A program made the position numbers and the translations under genes. Positions 34,762 through 41,988 of a stretch of 43,652 bases of DNA are shown here, piece after piece. The notes below the pieces were generated by a model. It saw only the letters and a program-made list of their open reading frames with translations, ran no database searches and was not told the DNA's origin. The DNA comes from an uncultured Porphyromonadaceae bacterium (GTDB lineage: Bacteria > Bacteroidota > Bacteroidia > Bacteroidales > Muribaculaceae): contig URMA01000021.1 in assembly GCA_900548875.1 (NCBI GenBank), positions 1-43,652 on the forward strand, read 5' to 3'. Within the stretch, counting starts at the first letter, position 1, and the number at the start of each line of letters is the position of its first letter.

Positions 34762-35283
34762 TTAAAACTGACTGGAGACAATTCCTTCAGGCAAATCCAT
34801 TACCAAACGGTTATTATCTTCATCCACTTCTAAAATGAATTCCTCAGCAAGGGGAATCAAGAATTCATTCTCACCACATTTTACAACAAAAAGAGCATTT
34901 TCCGTAGAGTCGTCGACATCCTCAATATGACCAATCAACGAACCGTCGGCAGCCACAATGTCGAATCCGATAAAGAAATCGCAATAAACCTCGTCATCGA
35001 CATCAGCCATTTCCTGCTTCAAAACATAAATCGGCTTATTTACAAACATCTTGACATCAGCTTCGGAATCTACGCCCTCCAATTTCACAAGAATAGTATG
35101 GTCATTCTTCTTTCTGTATTTTTCAACAAAAAACGGAACATTTATACCATCTATACATGAAATCAACGTCGAGAAATGTTCCAAATCATCAATATCGCAA
35201 GCGAAAGTAGCAGATATCTCACCCGCCACTCCGTGAGGCTTATTGTATACCCCTACCTTTGATATTTCGTCGTTTGTAATCAT
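34762..35283 (-). CDS. rimM: Ribosome maturation factor RimM
   Basis: Assists assembly of the 30S head by binding S19. The 173-aa protein has the N-terminal RimM barrel (KVGVYNKPHGVAGEISATF) and a C-terminal PRC-barrel (IGFDIVAADGSLIGHIEDV ... NEFLIPLAEEFILEVDED). Length is normal (about 165-180). It begins 8 nt after the DUF4290 gene, so co-transcription is likely. The usual partners rpsP and trmD are not adjacent here. Confidence 0.93.
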   Translation of the reverse strand: MITNDEISKVGVYNKPHGVAGEISATFACDIDDLEHFSTLISCIDGINVPFFVEKYRKKNDHTILVKLEGVDSEADVKMFVNKPIYVLKQEMADVDDEVYCDFFIGFDIVAADGSLIGHIEDVDDSTENALFVVKCGENEFLIPLAEEFILEVDEDNNRLVMDLPEGIVSSQF

Positions 35284-35291
35284 CGGTTCCG

Positions 35292-35891
35292 TTATTTTCT
35301 TTTTTTCGATTTCTTTGCACTGCCAGCAGGTTGTTGGATTAATTCCTTAAAATCGCGCAGCTGACAAGTAGCAGAATCCAGCCTGATTTTTCCTTTGGAA
35401 TAATACGCCAAATCCTTAAATATCTTGTCATCGTCGACCCCGTCCTTATTCACCGCCAGCATCATCTTTTTCATATGATGAGCCAACAGCAGCACCAATT
35501 GAGTACGCTCTTCACCTTCCGGCATTTCAGCGGCTATGTCAATCAGCTCTTCCAGTATCTTTCCATAGTGACGGAACTTGATCGGACGTAATTTATATTC
35601 TACCGGTTCCGGACGAGAGTGCAGGTTTTCAGGTTTCAGAACTTCACAAGGATAATCAATGTCAAGTTTGAAATCAGAAATGATGGCCAACTGGTTCCAC
35701 AACATTTTATTGAAGTCGTCTACATCTCTAAGGTTTGAAAACAAGTTGCTCATTATGTCGATAATGGCATACGCACAACGAGTCCGCTCTTCACGGTCTT
35801 CAATAGTCATACAATGATCCACCATTTGTTGGACATTTCTGCCATATTCCGGTAAAACCAACTTTTCCTTTTGTGTATTGTATTCCAACAT
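35292..35891 (-). CDS. DUF4290 family protein
   Basis: 199 aa, recognised as DUF4290, a Bacteroidota family without known function. The opening MLEYNTQKEKLVLPEYGRN and the helical block MVDHCMTIEDREERTRCAYA are typical. It is mostly helical with no signal peptide and a basic tail (AKKSKKRK). It sits 44 nt after tsaB and 8 nt before rimM. This company suggests a role near translation or ribosome assembly, but that is context only. Confidence 0.87.
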   Translation of the reverse strand: MLEYNTQKEKLVLPEYGRNVQQMVDHCMTIEDREERTRCAYAIIDIMSNLFSNLRDVDDFNKMLWNQLAIISDFKLDIDYPCEVLKPENLHSRPEPVEYKLRPIKFRHYGKILEELIDIAAEMPEGEERTQLVLLLAHHMKKMMLAVNKDGVDDDKIFKDLAYYSKGKIRLDSATCQLRDFKELIQQPAGSAKKSKKRK

Positions 35892-35935
35892 AATAGACTT
35901 TTGTTAAAAAATTTAGATTTCCAAACATGAACGCT

Positions 35936-36631
35936 CTACTTCAGGGCATTCTTTTTGGGGACTGTCGTCTGGAATTTTTTAATATAATTAGGGGTTGAAT
36001 ATGCCAAATCAAGGAAATCACCTTCACGATATGCCTTTTCCGACAACGCAATCATATCAACGGCATTCAACTGCACGCCATAAACGAATTCCGCATTGTC
36101 ATTGACAATGACATCCTTCACCTTGTCAGCACCATTCCCCATAAAAAACATCTTATGAGCAGACAACAATTCCGAAAATGAATTTTCATCAATAATCATC
36201 GCCTGATTGGGCAAGACTTCATTCAAAGCCAAATCATAAACGGCTGTAAACACTTCCATGCGCCGGGCATCAATCATCGGGACAAACAAATCATCCGGAC
36301 CGACATGATGTGAAAACATAACGGCCACACTTAAAATCTTCAACGTATTCACACCTATTAAGGGCACCCCTAAGCCAAAGCACAAACCTTTAGCCTCTGA
36401 AAGTCCGATTCTCAATCCAGTATAAGATCCCGGGCCAATACTTACAGCTACCGCATCGAGTTTCATTTCGCATTGCTTGGCATAATCCAAAGCATCCTTT
36501 ACAAATCCACCCAATACCGTTGCATGGTTGCGTCCTTTATAGTCCGCATTATGAAATTTCATTTCTCCGTCCTGCGATAGACATACAGAACAGACATCGG
36601 TTGATGTTTCAATATTTAAAATTGTTGACAT
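35936..36631 (-). CDS. tsaB: tRNA threonylcarbamoyladenosine biosynthesis protein TsaB
   Basis: Non-catalytic partner of TsaD in making t6A37 in tRNAs that read ANN codons. From the ATG at 36631 it is 231 aa, normal for TsaB. It has the ASKHA-fold opening ILNIETSTDVCSVCLSQDG, the central VSIGPGSYTGLRIGLSEAKGLC, and VPMIDARRMEVFTAVYD. A longer frame starts at TTG (36718) and adds an unconserved stretch; it is rejected since family members begin directly with the ETST strand. The 5' leader would be about 130 nt if the -7 box at 36772 is used. First gene of a probable tsaB-DUF4290-rimM transcript, divergent from tRNA-Lys. Confidence 0.93.
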   Translation of the reverse strand: MSTILNIETSTDVCSVCLSQDGEMKFHNADYKGRNHATVLGGFVKDALDYAKQCEMKLDAVAVSIGPGSYTGLRIGLSEAKGLCFGLGVPLIGVNTLKILSVAVMFSHHVGPDDLFVPMIDARRMEVFTAVYDLALNEVLPNQAMIIDENSFSELLSAHKMFFMGNGADKVKDVIVNDNAEFVYGVQLNAVDMIALSEKAYREGDFLDLAYSTPNYIKKFQTTVPKKNALK

Positions 36632-36771
36632 ATCATTAATTGTTACGAGAACACGTTGCTCCTCATTAAAACCAGAACATAGAAAACTCACTCCCGCAAT
36701 GGCATCACCATCTGACAAAAGATTTCGAATGCCAACTTACAATGATGAATTTTCACCTATTCTGTTTTATG

Positions 36772-36779
36772 CAAAGGTA
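36772..36779 (-). promoter_or_regulatory. -7 box upstream of tsaB
   Basis: TACCTTTG on the minus strand matches TAnnTTTG. No clear -33 element. The distance to the tsaB ATG is 140 nt. Confidence 0.45.
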
Positions 36780-36851
36780 ATAAAAAATGCACACCTTCAC
36801 CTTATCTTTCAGAGAAAAGGCCACAGAATTGACAAAATTTCAGTAAAACTG

Positions 36852-36882
36852 TTGCATAATAAAAAAATTAAGCATACCTTTG
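36852..36882 (+). promoter_or_regulatory. tRNA-Lys promoter
   Basis: TTG at 36852-36854, 20-nt spacer, TACCTTTG at 36875-36882, 17 nt before the mature tRNA end. Confidence 0.75.
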
Positions 36883-36899
36883 CAACACTTTAACAATTT

Positions 36900-36972
36900 G
36901 ATTCGCTAGCTCAGCTGGTAGAGCACAACACTTTTAATGTTGGGGTCTTGGGTTCGAGCCCCAAGCGGATCA
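36900..36972 (+). tRNA. tRNA-Lys(TTT)
   Basis: 73 nt folding into a standard cloverleaf. The acceptor stem GATTCGC/GCGGATC has one T·G pair and discriminator A. The D arm is GCTC/GAGC, the anticodon stem CAACA/TGTTG with loop CTTTTAA (anticodon TTT at 36933-36935), and the T arm contains GTTCGAG. CCA is not encoded. Confidence 0.98.
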
Positions 36973-36994
36973 CTCAAACAAAAAGCAAAACAAT

Positions 36995-37022
36995 AAAAAC
37001 CGCTAACAATTAGCGGTTTTTT
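36995..37022 (+). terminator. Terminator of tRNA-Lys
   Basis: A perfect 12-bp stem (36995-37006 and 37010-37021) with a 3-nt loop and a T-run, 22 nt after the tRNA. Confidence 0.9.
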
Positions 37023-37076
37023 CTTTTATACCTACTGCAACTTAAGCCGAATATGGACATCTGAAAGGAAGTAAAA

Positions 37077-37114
37077 TAGGTGGACTTGATTCTAACCTTA
37101 AATCAGCCCACCTA
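37077..37114 (-). terminator. Possible terminator of the Dlt-like operon
   Basis: TAGGTGG (37077-37083) pairs perfectly with CCACCTA (37108-37114), with further interrupted pairing inside. On the minus strand it is followed by TTTTAC. It lies 100 nt after the operon's last stop. The rest of 37023-37214 shows nothing else I can interpret. Confidence 0.45.
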
Positions 37115-37214
37115 ATAAGATTACATTTTATTGAGTTTCTATACCTTAAATAAATTCAATTCTTTCTGAAACATGTATTTTTACACAAACTAAAGAACCC
37201 TTTCTTGTCTGTTG

Positions 37215-38249
37215 TCATTTATACATTCTTTCCAGCAGTTTATTGCCTAACACGGGGCGATAGTGTCCTAATTCATAATAATTGTGGTAATCTTCTGTAA
37301 ATTCGTTGATACCAGTGAAATCATACACATTCTCTTTCCCGAAAATGTTTTGCAAGATTTTCCTGTCATCCGGGTGCAGTTCGTTCTGGTTATAATCCGG
37401 ACTGATTAGAACACGTATTGAGGTGTTATGGCGGCGCAGGACTTCCATGATTTCTTCCAGTATCTCCCGTTGCTTTTGATAGATGGCGGGCTCAACTATA
37501 GTGACCGTGCCATCCCTTTCGGGAAATTCATTTTTATGATTTTCCCAGTATGCCTCACCTTCCTGCTCAATCATCTTCTCACGTGGATTGAACGCATCGT
37601 TGTTCCTCGAATCGCGCACCCTGCCATAAGGGTTCATCTGCCTCATGCTGAGTTCCACACGTCTTGTTATTTTATATTTCAGATATGGAAACAGAAAGTC
37701 CGGCATTGCGAATGCCTGCATAAATTCCATCTGCACCGCTATCGGATTACGTCCCGATATTGCTGCCGGAAGCATATGGTTGGCACCCGTCAAAAGTTCA
37801 CAACGTGAAAGCGAAGTTCTATCAAGAATCATCAGCACATTCTTTATTTCTGCACCTTCACGATCCAGTGCCTGAAGTTTGAGACTTATTGCCTTCATAC
37901 TCTCTCCATTCCCGAAAAGACGGATAGCATGATCACCGGGGGCAAGATATTTTTCCCACTCCGCACAACGGAAAGCCATTGTACAGGAATTACCTAAAAT
38001 AAAAGAATTGAAATGTACACTGTCATTACGGTTCTTGTATATTTGCCAACCCACATGATGTTCGTTCAGCATGACATCAGAATCATACAGGTCATATTTT
38101 CGAAGTACCATAAAAGGATCTTCGTAAACGTACAGAGCAATCAATATCCAAAATGGTATGGCAAACAACAACAACTTTCGGACAAGGCGCAGGAAAGCAG
38201 ACCTTTTACGGATGTTTGTGCCAGTAATAGTTTCAGGTATTTTTTCCAT
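37215..38249 (-). CDS. Membrane-anchored SGNH/DltD-like acyl-transfer protein
   Basis: 344 aa from the ATG at 38249. One N-terminal membrane helix (about 23-42, LLLFAIPFWILIALYVY) is followed by an extracytoplasmic SGNH-hydrolase-like domain. The nucleophile candidate is Ser88 in ILGNSCTMAF (the GNS form of the block I motif). The C-terminal DYHNYYELGHYRP supplies candidate Asp320 and His329, matching the D...H order of DltD, AlgJ and related proteins. It is the last gene of the operon, and its ATG overlaps the MBOAT stop (TGATG), indicating translational coupling. I infer that it passes the acyl or aminoacyl group delivered by the MBOAT protein to the final acceptor. Sequence alone does not separate DltD from AlgJ/X-type proteins. 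Confidence 0.75.
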   Translation of the reverse strand: MEKIPETITGTNIRKRSAFLRLVRKLLLFAIPFWILIALYVYEDPFMVLRKYDLYDSDVMLNEHHVGWQIYKNRNDSVHFNSFILGNSCTMAFRCAEWEKYLAPGDHAIRLFGNGESMKAISLKLQALDREGAEIKNVLMILDRTSLSRCELLTGANHMLPAAISGRNPIAVQMEFMQAFAMPDFLFPYLKYKITRRVELSMRQMNPYGRVRDSRNNDAFNPREKMIEQEGEAYWENHKNEFPERDGTVTIVEPAIYQKQREILEEIMEVLRRHNTSIRVLISPDYNQNELHPDDRKILQNIFGKENVYDFTGINEFTEDYHNYYELGHYRPVLGNKLLERMYK

Positions 38250-39643
38250 CAGAATTGCAGATATATGAAATTTTCCGTGCCTAACTTGCCATAAACAAAC
38301 ACGGCAAACACAATTAAATAATACACTGTCCATCGAACGAAGGCAGACTGTTTTTCAAAACGAAGAAGCAAGTCTCCTTTGGACATAAAAAAGTCATAAA
38401 GCAGTATCAATAACAATGCGCTGCCAGCCACGATGCAGATATGGTCGGACATGCCGATATTGATTTCTTTCCAGCTCGCATGGGTCTGAAAAGAGATATT
38501 CCGCAGGAAATAGAATGCGTCTGAAACGGATTGTGCCTTGAAAAACACCAGCGATACGGCAAAAATGAGGTAAGTGCGGATGACAGAGAGTGTAGCAAAC
38601 AGCCGTCTCCCGATATGTTTTCTTACTTTGTTCCGTATTTTTTCAGTTCTCAGTTCCCATACAATCACAAGCCCCTGAATAAATCCATAAACGGCAAATG
38701 TCCATCCCGCACCGTGCCATATACCCAAAGCTACAAAGGTCACCATAAGGCTTACCGCCACCCCCCATTGCCCCCAACGACGTGTAAACGACGACAGAGG
38801 GAGAAAAAGGTAATCACGTACCCAGGAGGAAAGGGAAATATGCCAGCGACGCCAGAATTCAGCAGTGGTTTGGGCGGCGAATGGATGCGCGAAGTTGGGT
38901 GACAGTTTCAATCCAAACAACATTCCTATACCAATCGCCATATCCGTGTAGCCGGAGAAATCAGCATAAAGTTCAACAGGATAAAGAAGGAAGGCCATAA
39001 ACAGTTGTACGCCTGGGACGGTGTGCATCGAATTAAACACATCATCAATATAGGGCGCAATATGGTCGGCTAGTACCAGTTTCTTCACCAAACCCACCAC
39101 AATCAGCTTCAGGCCGTAGGTCATCATGGAATAGGATGCCGGAGAGAGCCTTCGGACTTGCGGAAGCAAATCGGCTGACCGTTCAATCGGACCTGACAGG
39201 AACTTCATAAACAGAAGCATATAAAGCAAGAAATCCATAAGGTTCCGTTCCGCCTTTTCTTCCTCCCAATAGACTTCCGTCAAGTAGCCGATGGCCTGAA
39301 AAGTATAGAACGACATTCCCAATGGGGAAATAAAACCAGAGTCTCCGGTTAACTGATTGGCATAACGGAAAACAATCCAGCAGAGGACAAGACAGGATAT
39401 GCTGCTCCAGTAAATCAAACGGGAACCTCTTTTTTTCTCATGGGCCTGCTCTACAAATATCGCCGCGCCGTATGTAAAAAAACTTACGGCCAAAGCCGTG
39501 ACAAGGAATAAGGGATTAAAGTATCCGATAAAGACTCCACTTGCCGCCAGCAAAACGAACTTCCGTCCTTTATCATTGACAAAATGGTATAATGTGAAAC
39601 AAAGCAGGAACAGCAAGACAAATTCAAAGGAAATGAATGACAT
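38249..39643 (-). CDS. MBOAT-family membrane O-acyltransferase (DltB/AlgI-like)
   Basis: 464 aa with about ten hydrophobic segments. The family hallmarks are clear: PLGMSFYTFQAIGYLTEVYW (about 107-126), FWRRWHISLSSWVRDYLF with His268, and the catalytic His310 in GIWHGAGWTF. Family members carry an acyl or D-alanyl group from a cytoplasmic carrier across the membrane. The motif text resembles AlgI/PatA as much as DltB. Upstream lies a carrier protein and an adenylation enzyme, which favours a DltB-like donor (thioester on a carrier) over free acetyl-CoA; that is inference from context. Gap to the carrier gene is 17 nt; overlap with the SGNH gene is 1 nt. Confidence 0.88.
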   Translation of the reverse strand: MSFISFEFVLLFLLCFTLYHFVNDKGRKFVLLAASGVFIGYFNPLFLVTALAVSFFTYGAAIFVEQAHEKKRGSRLIYWSSISCLVLCWIVFRYANQLTGDSGFISPLGMSFYTFQAIGYLTEVYWEEEKAERNLMDFLLYMLLFMKFLSGPIERSADLLPQVRRLSPASYSMMTYGLKLIVVGLVKKLVLADHIAPYIDDVFNSMHTVPGVQLFMAFLLYPVELYADFSGYTDMAIGIGMLFGLKLSPNFAHPFAAQTTAEFWRRWHISLSSWVRDYLFLPLSSFTRRWGQWGVAVSLMVTFVALGIWHGAGWTFAVYGFIQGLVIVWELRTEKIRNKVRKHIGRRLFATLSVIRTYLIFAVSLVFFKAQSVSDAFYFLRNISFQTHASWKEINIGMSDHICIVAGSALLLILLYDFFMSKGDLLLRFEKQSAFVRWTVYYLIVFAVFVYGKLGTENFIYLQF

Positions 39644-39660
39644 TACTTTTTCCTCCTATC

Positions 39661-39903
39661 CTATTTGGTCTTATTCATGATGGTTTGGCAAAGATCGCCC
39701 ACATTTTTCAATTTCACTATCTCGCGAAACGAGAAACGCACACCGAACTTATTCTCAATCTCGGTGAGCAGTACCATATTGGTCAGAGAATCCCATCCGT
39801 CCACATCGTGGGCAGTAGTGCTTTCAGTCAATGTGATGTTGTCTCTCTTTAATACTTTTCTGAATATTCCATTCAGGATTTCCAATAATTCTGTTGTTTC
39901 CAT
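39661..39903 (-). CDS. Acyl/aminoacyl carrier protein (DltC-like)
   Basis: 80 aa, a four-helix carrier protein. The phosphopantetheine attachment serine is Ser39 in VDGWDSLTNM, matching the GxDS motif. A conserved-type helix III (FGVRFSFREIVKLKNVGDLC) follows. It is small and acidic like DltC and discrete NRPS peptidyl carriers. It lies 9 nt after the adenylation gene and 17 nt before the MBOAT gene, so it most likely receives the activated substrate from the first and donates to the second. A phosphopantetheinyl transferase is not encoded nearby. Confidence 0.9.
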   Translation of the reverse strand: METTELLEILNGIFRKVLKRDNITLTESTTAHDVDGWDSLTNMVLLTEIENKFGVRFSFREIVKLKNVGDLCQTIMNKTK

Positions 39904-39912
39904 ATACTTTAT

Positions 39913-41418
39913 TTATTGAGTGATGTATTTTAATAGTTGGTTCCGGTCAATTTTGTTATTGTTATTTTGTGGGAAACATGGGACGAAGTGAATGTGCCGA
40001 GGCAACATATAAGGCGGCAGATTGCTCAGCATATATCGTTCAAGATTTTCCGTGTCTTCAGTATCCTTTTCTATAACGAGGTGCAGATCACAATTTCCGT
40101 CGGGAGCATAAACCGGCAAAACCAAAGCGTTGCAAGCATGCTTGTAAAATGCCTTAACGTGATATTCAATTTCACCCAATTCTATTCTAAAACCTTGTAT
40201 CTTTACCTGTGTATCTTTGCGACCACAATAAACAATATCTCCGTCAGCATCTACCTGACATAGATCACCTGTACGGTAATAGAGCTTTCCAGAGGAATCA
40301 GTAACAAAACATTCAGCTGTTTTTTCGGGAGCACACCAATATCCGCTCATTAACTGCGGTCCGGCAATCCATAATTCACCAATCTCTCCGGCCGGAAGTT
40401 GTTTGCCCGAAGGGGAGGCAATCATATAGTCCATCCCCTGAAAAAGCCTTCCTATTGCCGCCATGCCGTTGTGATGTTTGGCACCTCCAGCCGCAACGAC
40501 ATATGAAGTGCAGTAGATGGTGGCTTCGGTAGGTCCGTAAAGATTGACTACTGTCGCATTGGGTATACAAGGGCGAAATTCTTCAAGCAGATTCACATCG
40601 GTAGCTTCGGCGGTAACTATTAGATAGCGCAAGTCAGGAAAACTGATTTCCCCGAAATAAGGACGTGATAACCGAAGTACGGAAGGAGCAACTGCCGCAA
40701 ACGTAAGACGATATCGCTCCATGATATCCAATACATTCAAATATTTCATTCCTTTCTGCGGAACAGTATATACACACGCTCCGAGTGTAAGAGGGTAAAG
40801 AAACGACACAACGGAGACATCGAACGTCAGTTCGAACATCTGGAGCATACGGTCATGTTCGTCCAATTCCCATCCTAAAGCACAATAAGCCCGGTAAAAA
40901 GCATTCAGGTTGTTCCTGGAGATGGGAACACCTTTGGGTTCGCCCGTGCTTCCTGACGTGAAGATAATGTACGCAGGCATATCAGAATCAACCTCATACG
41001 GCGGAACAATGCCGGACAGCCAAACAGGCTGATGTGAGGGGAAAGACACTCGTATGGCACGAATGTCAGCAGGAAGGATATCGCCATTTTCCCCATTGTA
41101 AAGCAACAGACCGATGCCGGATTGCCTGGCTATCCGACAGTTACGCTCTGCCGGATAATCGGGATGCAATATGACATAGGTTTTTCCGGAAAGGAGCACA
41201 GCCAAGATGGATGCGTAGGTTTCCATGCAATTTTCAGCCGTGATGCCTATAATATCCTCTTTGAAATTCCTCAGCGTTTCGCAAATACTTCCTGCCAATC
41301 CGAACAATTCCTGATAGGTATAAGTCCGGTCGTCAACGACCAGTGCCGGACGCATGGCATAACGATTCGATGCCCGGACTATTGCAGCCAGCATATCTGC
41401 ATCAGTTTTCTTCTTCAT
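39913..41418 (-). CDS. Amino-acid adenylation enzyme (DltA/NRPS A-domain type)
   Basis: 501 aa, a stand-alone AMP-forming ligase of the ANL superfamily. Core motifs in order: A3 FTSGSTGEPKGVP (about 153-165), A4 with Asp200 in FELTFDVSVVS, A5 NLYGPTEATIY, A7 YYRTGD, A8 GRKDTQVKIQGFRIELGEIE, and the A10 lysine Lys489 in NKIDRNQL. The Asp in A4 is the residue that binds the alpha-amino group, so an amino acid rather than a fatty acid is the likely substrate. Length matches DltA (about 500-510). Which amino acid (D-Ala or other) cannot be decided from sequence by eye. First gene of the four-gene operon; no clear -7 box was found upstream. Confidence 0.88.
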   Translation of the reverse strand: MKKKTDADMLAAIVRASNRYAMRPALVVDDRTYTYQELFGLAGSICETLRNFKEDIIGITAENCMETYASILAVLLSGKTYVILHPDYPAERNCRIARQSGIGLLLYNGENGDILPADIRAIRVSFPSHQPVWLSGIVPPYEVDSDMPAYIIFTSGSTGEPKGVPISRNNLNAFYRAYCALGWELDEHDRMLQMFELTFDVSVVSFLYPLTLGACVYTVPQKGMKYLNVLDIMERYRLTFAAVAPSVLRLSRPYFGEISFPDLRYLIVTAEATDVNLLEEFRPCIPNATVVNLYGPTEATIYCTSYVVAAGGAKHHNGMAAIGRLFQGMDYMIASPSGKQLPAGEIGELWIAGPQLMSGYWCAPEKTAECFVTDSSGKLYYRTGDLCQVDADGDIVYCGRKDTQVKIQGFRIELGEIEYHVKAFYKHACNALVLPVYAPDGNCDLHLVIEKDTEDTENLERYMLSNLPPYMLPRHIHFVPCFPQNNNNKIDRNQLLKYITQ

Positions 41419-41747
41419 ATTCTCTGTTTATATTTTTCGGTTCATGTAGCACTGTTTTTCATTTATAGAACTGAATCCGACGCAAAATCCCCTATTCCAC
41501 GATTGTGAATATTAGTTAAATATAATTTGGAATCCGCATACTTGATGCAAGAGTGAATATTGTGCTCAGCGAATGTAGATGTTATTGTTTGCCCAATAAT
41601 AACATCAGGATACAACCTTTCGATTTCAAAACATATAAAATTCCCTACTACCACACTCTACATGCCGCGTTTGACGTGTTTTTGACAATAAAAAGAAAGA
41701 GTTTCCCATTTAATACCGACATCGCATTTTCTGACCTAAAATAAAAA
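41419..41747. other. Intergenic stretch between the Dlt-like operon and tRNA-Trp
   Basis: About 330 nt with no convincing gene. A 63-codon open stretch on the minus strand (41463-41654) begins at GTG, preceded by a serine codon and a stop. Its translation (...FICFEIERLYPDVIIGQTIT...) contains plausible protein-like text but matches nothing I know. It could be a decayed remnant or chance. I did not find a TAnnTTTG box for the operon here. Confidence 0.4.
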
Positions 41748-41779
41748 AGAGCAGAAACGGCGTTAACCATTTCTGCTCT
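41741..41779 (-). terminator. Terminator of tRNA-Trp
   Basis: A perfect 10-bp stem (41748-41757 and 41770-41779) with a 12-nt loop, followed on the minus strand by TTTTTAT. It starts 6 nt after the tRNA. Confidence 0.88.
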
Positions 41780-41785
41780 GTGAAG

Positions 41786-41858
41786 CACGGGAAGAGAGAC
41801 TCGAACTCCCGACACCTGGTTTTGGAGACCAGTGCTCTACCAACTGAGCTATTCCCGT
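41786..41858 (-). tRNA. tRNA-Trp(CCA)
   Basis: 73 nt on the minus strand. The acceptor stem ACGGGAA/TTCCCGT is perfect, with discriminator G. The D arm is GCTC/GAGC, the anticodon stem CTGGT/ACCAG with loop CTCCAAA (anticodon CCA at 41825-41823), and the T arm contains GTTCGAG. CCA tail not encoded. Confidence 0.98.
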
Positions 41859-41869
41859 ATTTGCGAGTG

Positions 41870-41900
41870 CAAAGGTATGAATTCTTATTGAGAAAAGCAA
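41870..41900 (-). promoter_or_regulatory. tRNA-Trp promoter
   Basis: On the minus strand: TTG at 41900-41898, 20-nt spacer, TACCTTTG at 41877-41870, 11 nt before the tRNA 5' end. The -7 box is identical to that of tRNA-Lys. Confidence 0.75.
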
Positions 41901-41950
41901 CCCTTTGCGTCATTAAATTGCTAAATAAATTAAGCAATCTGCAAAAAAAC

Positions 41951-41978
41951 AAGCGCAATTTTTAACAAAAGTGCGCTT
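41951..41978 (-). terminator. Terminator of dnaA
   Basis: Arms 41951-41962 and 41967-41978 pair over 12 bp with one mismatch, followed on the minus strand by GTTTTTTTGC. Confidence 0.8.
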
Positions 41979-41988
41979 TATAAGGATA

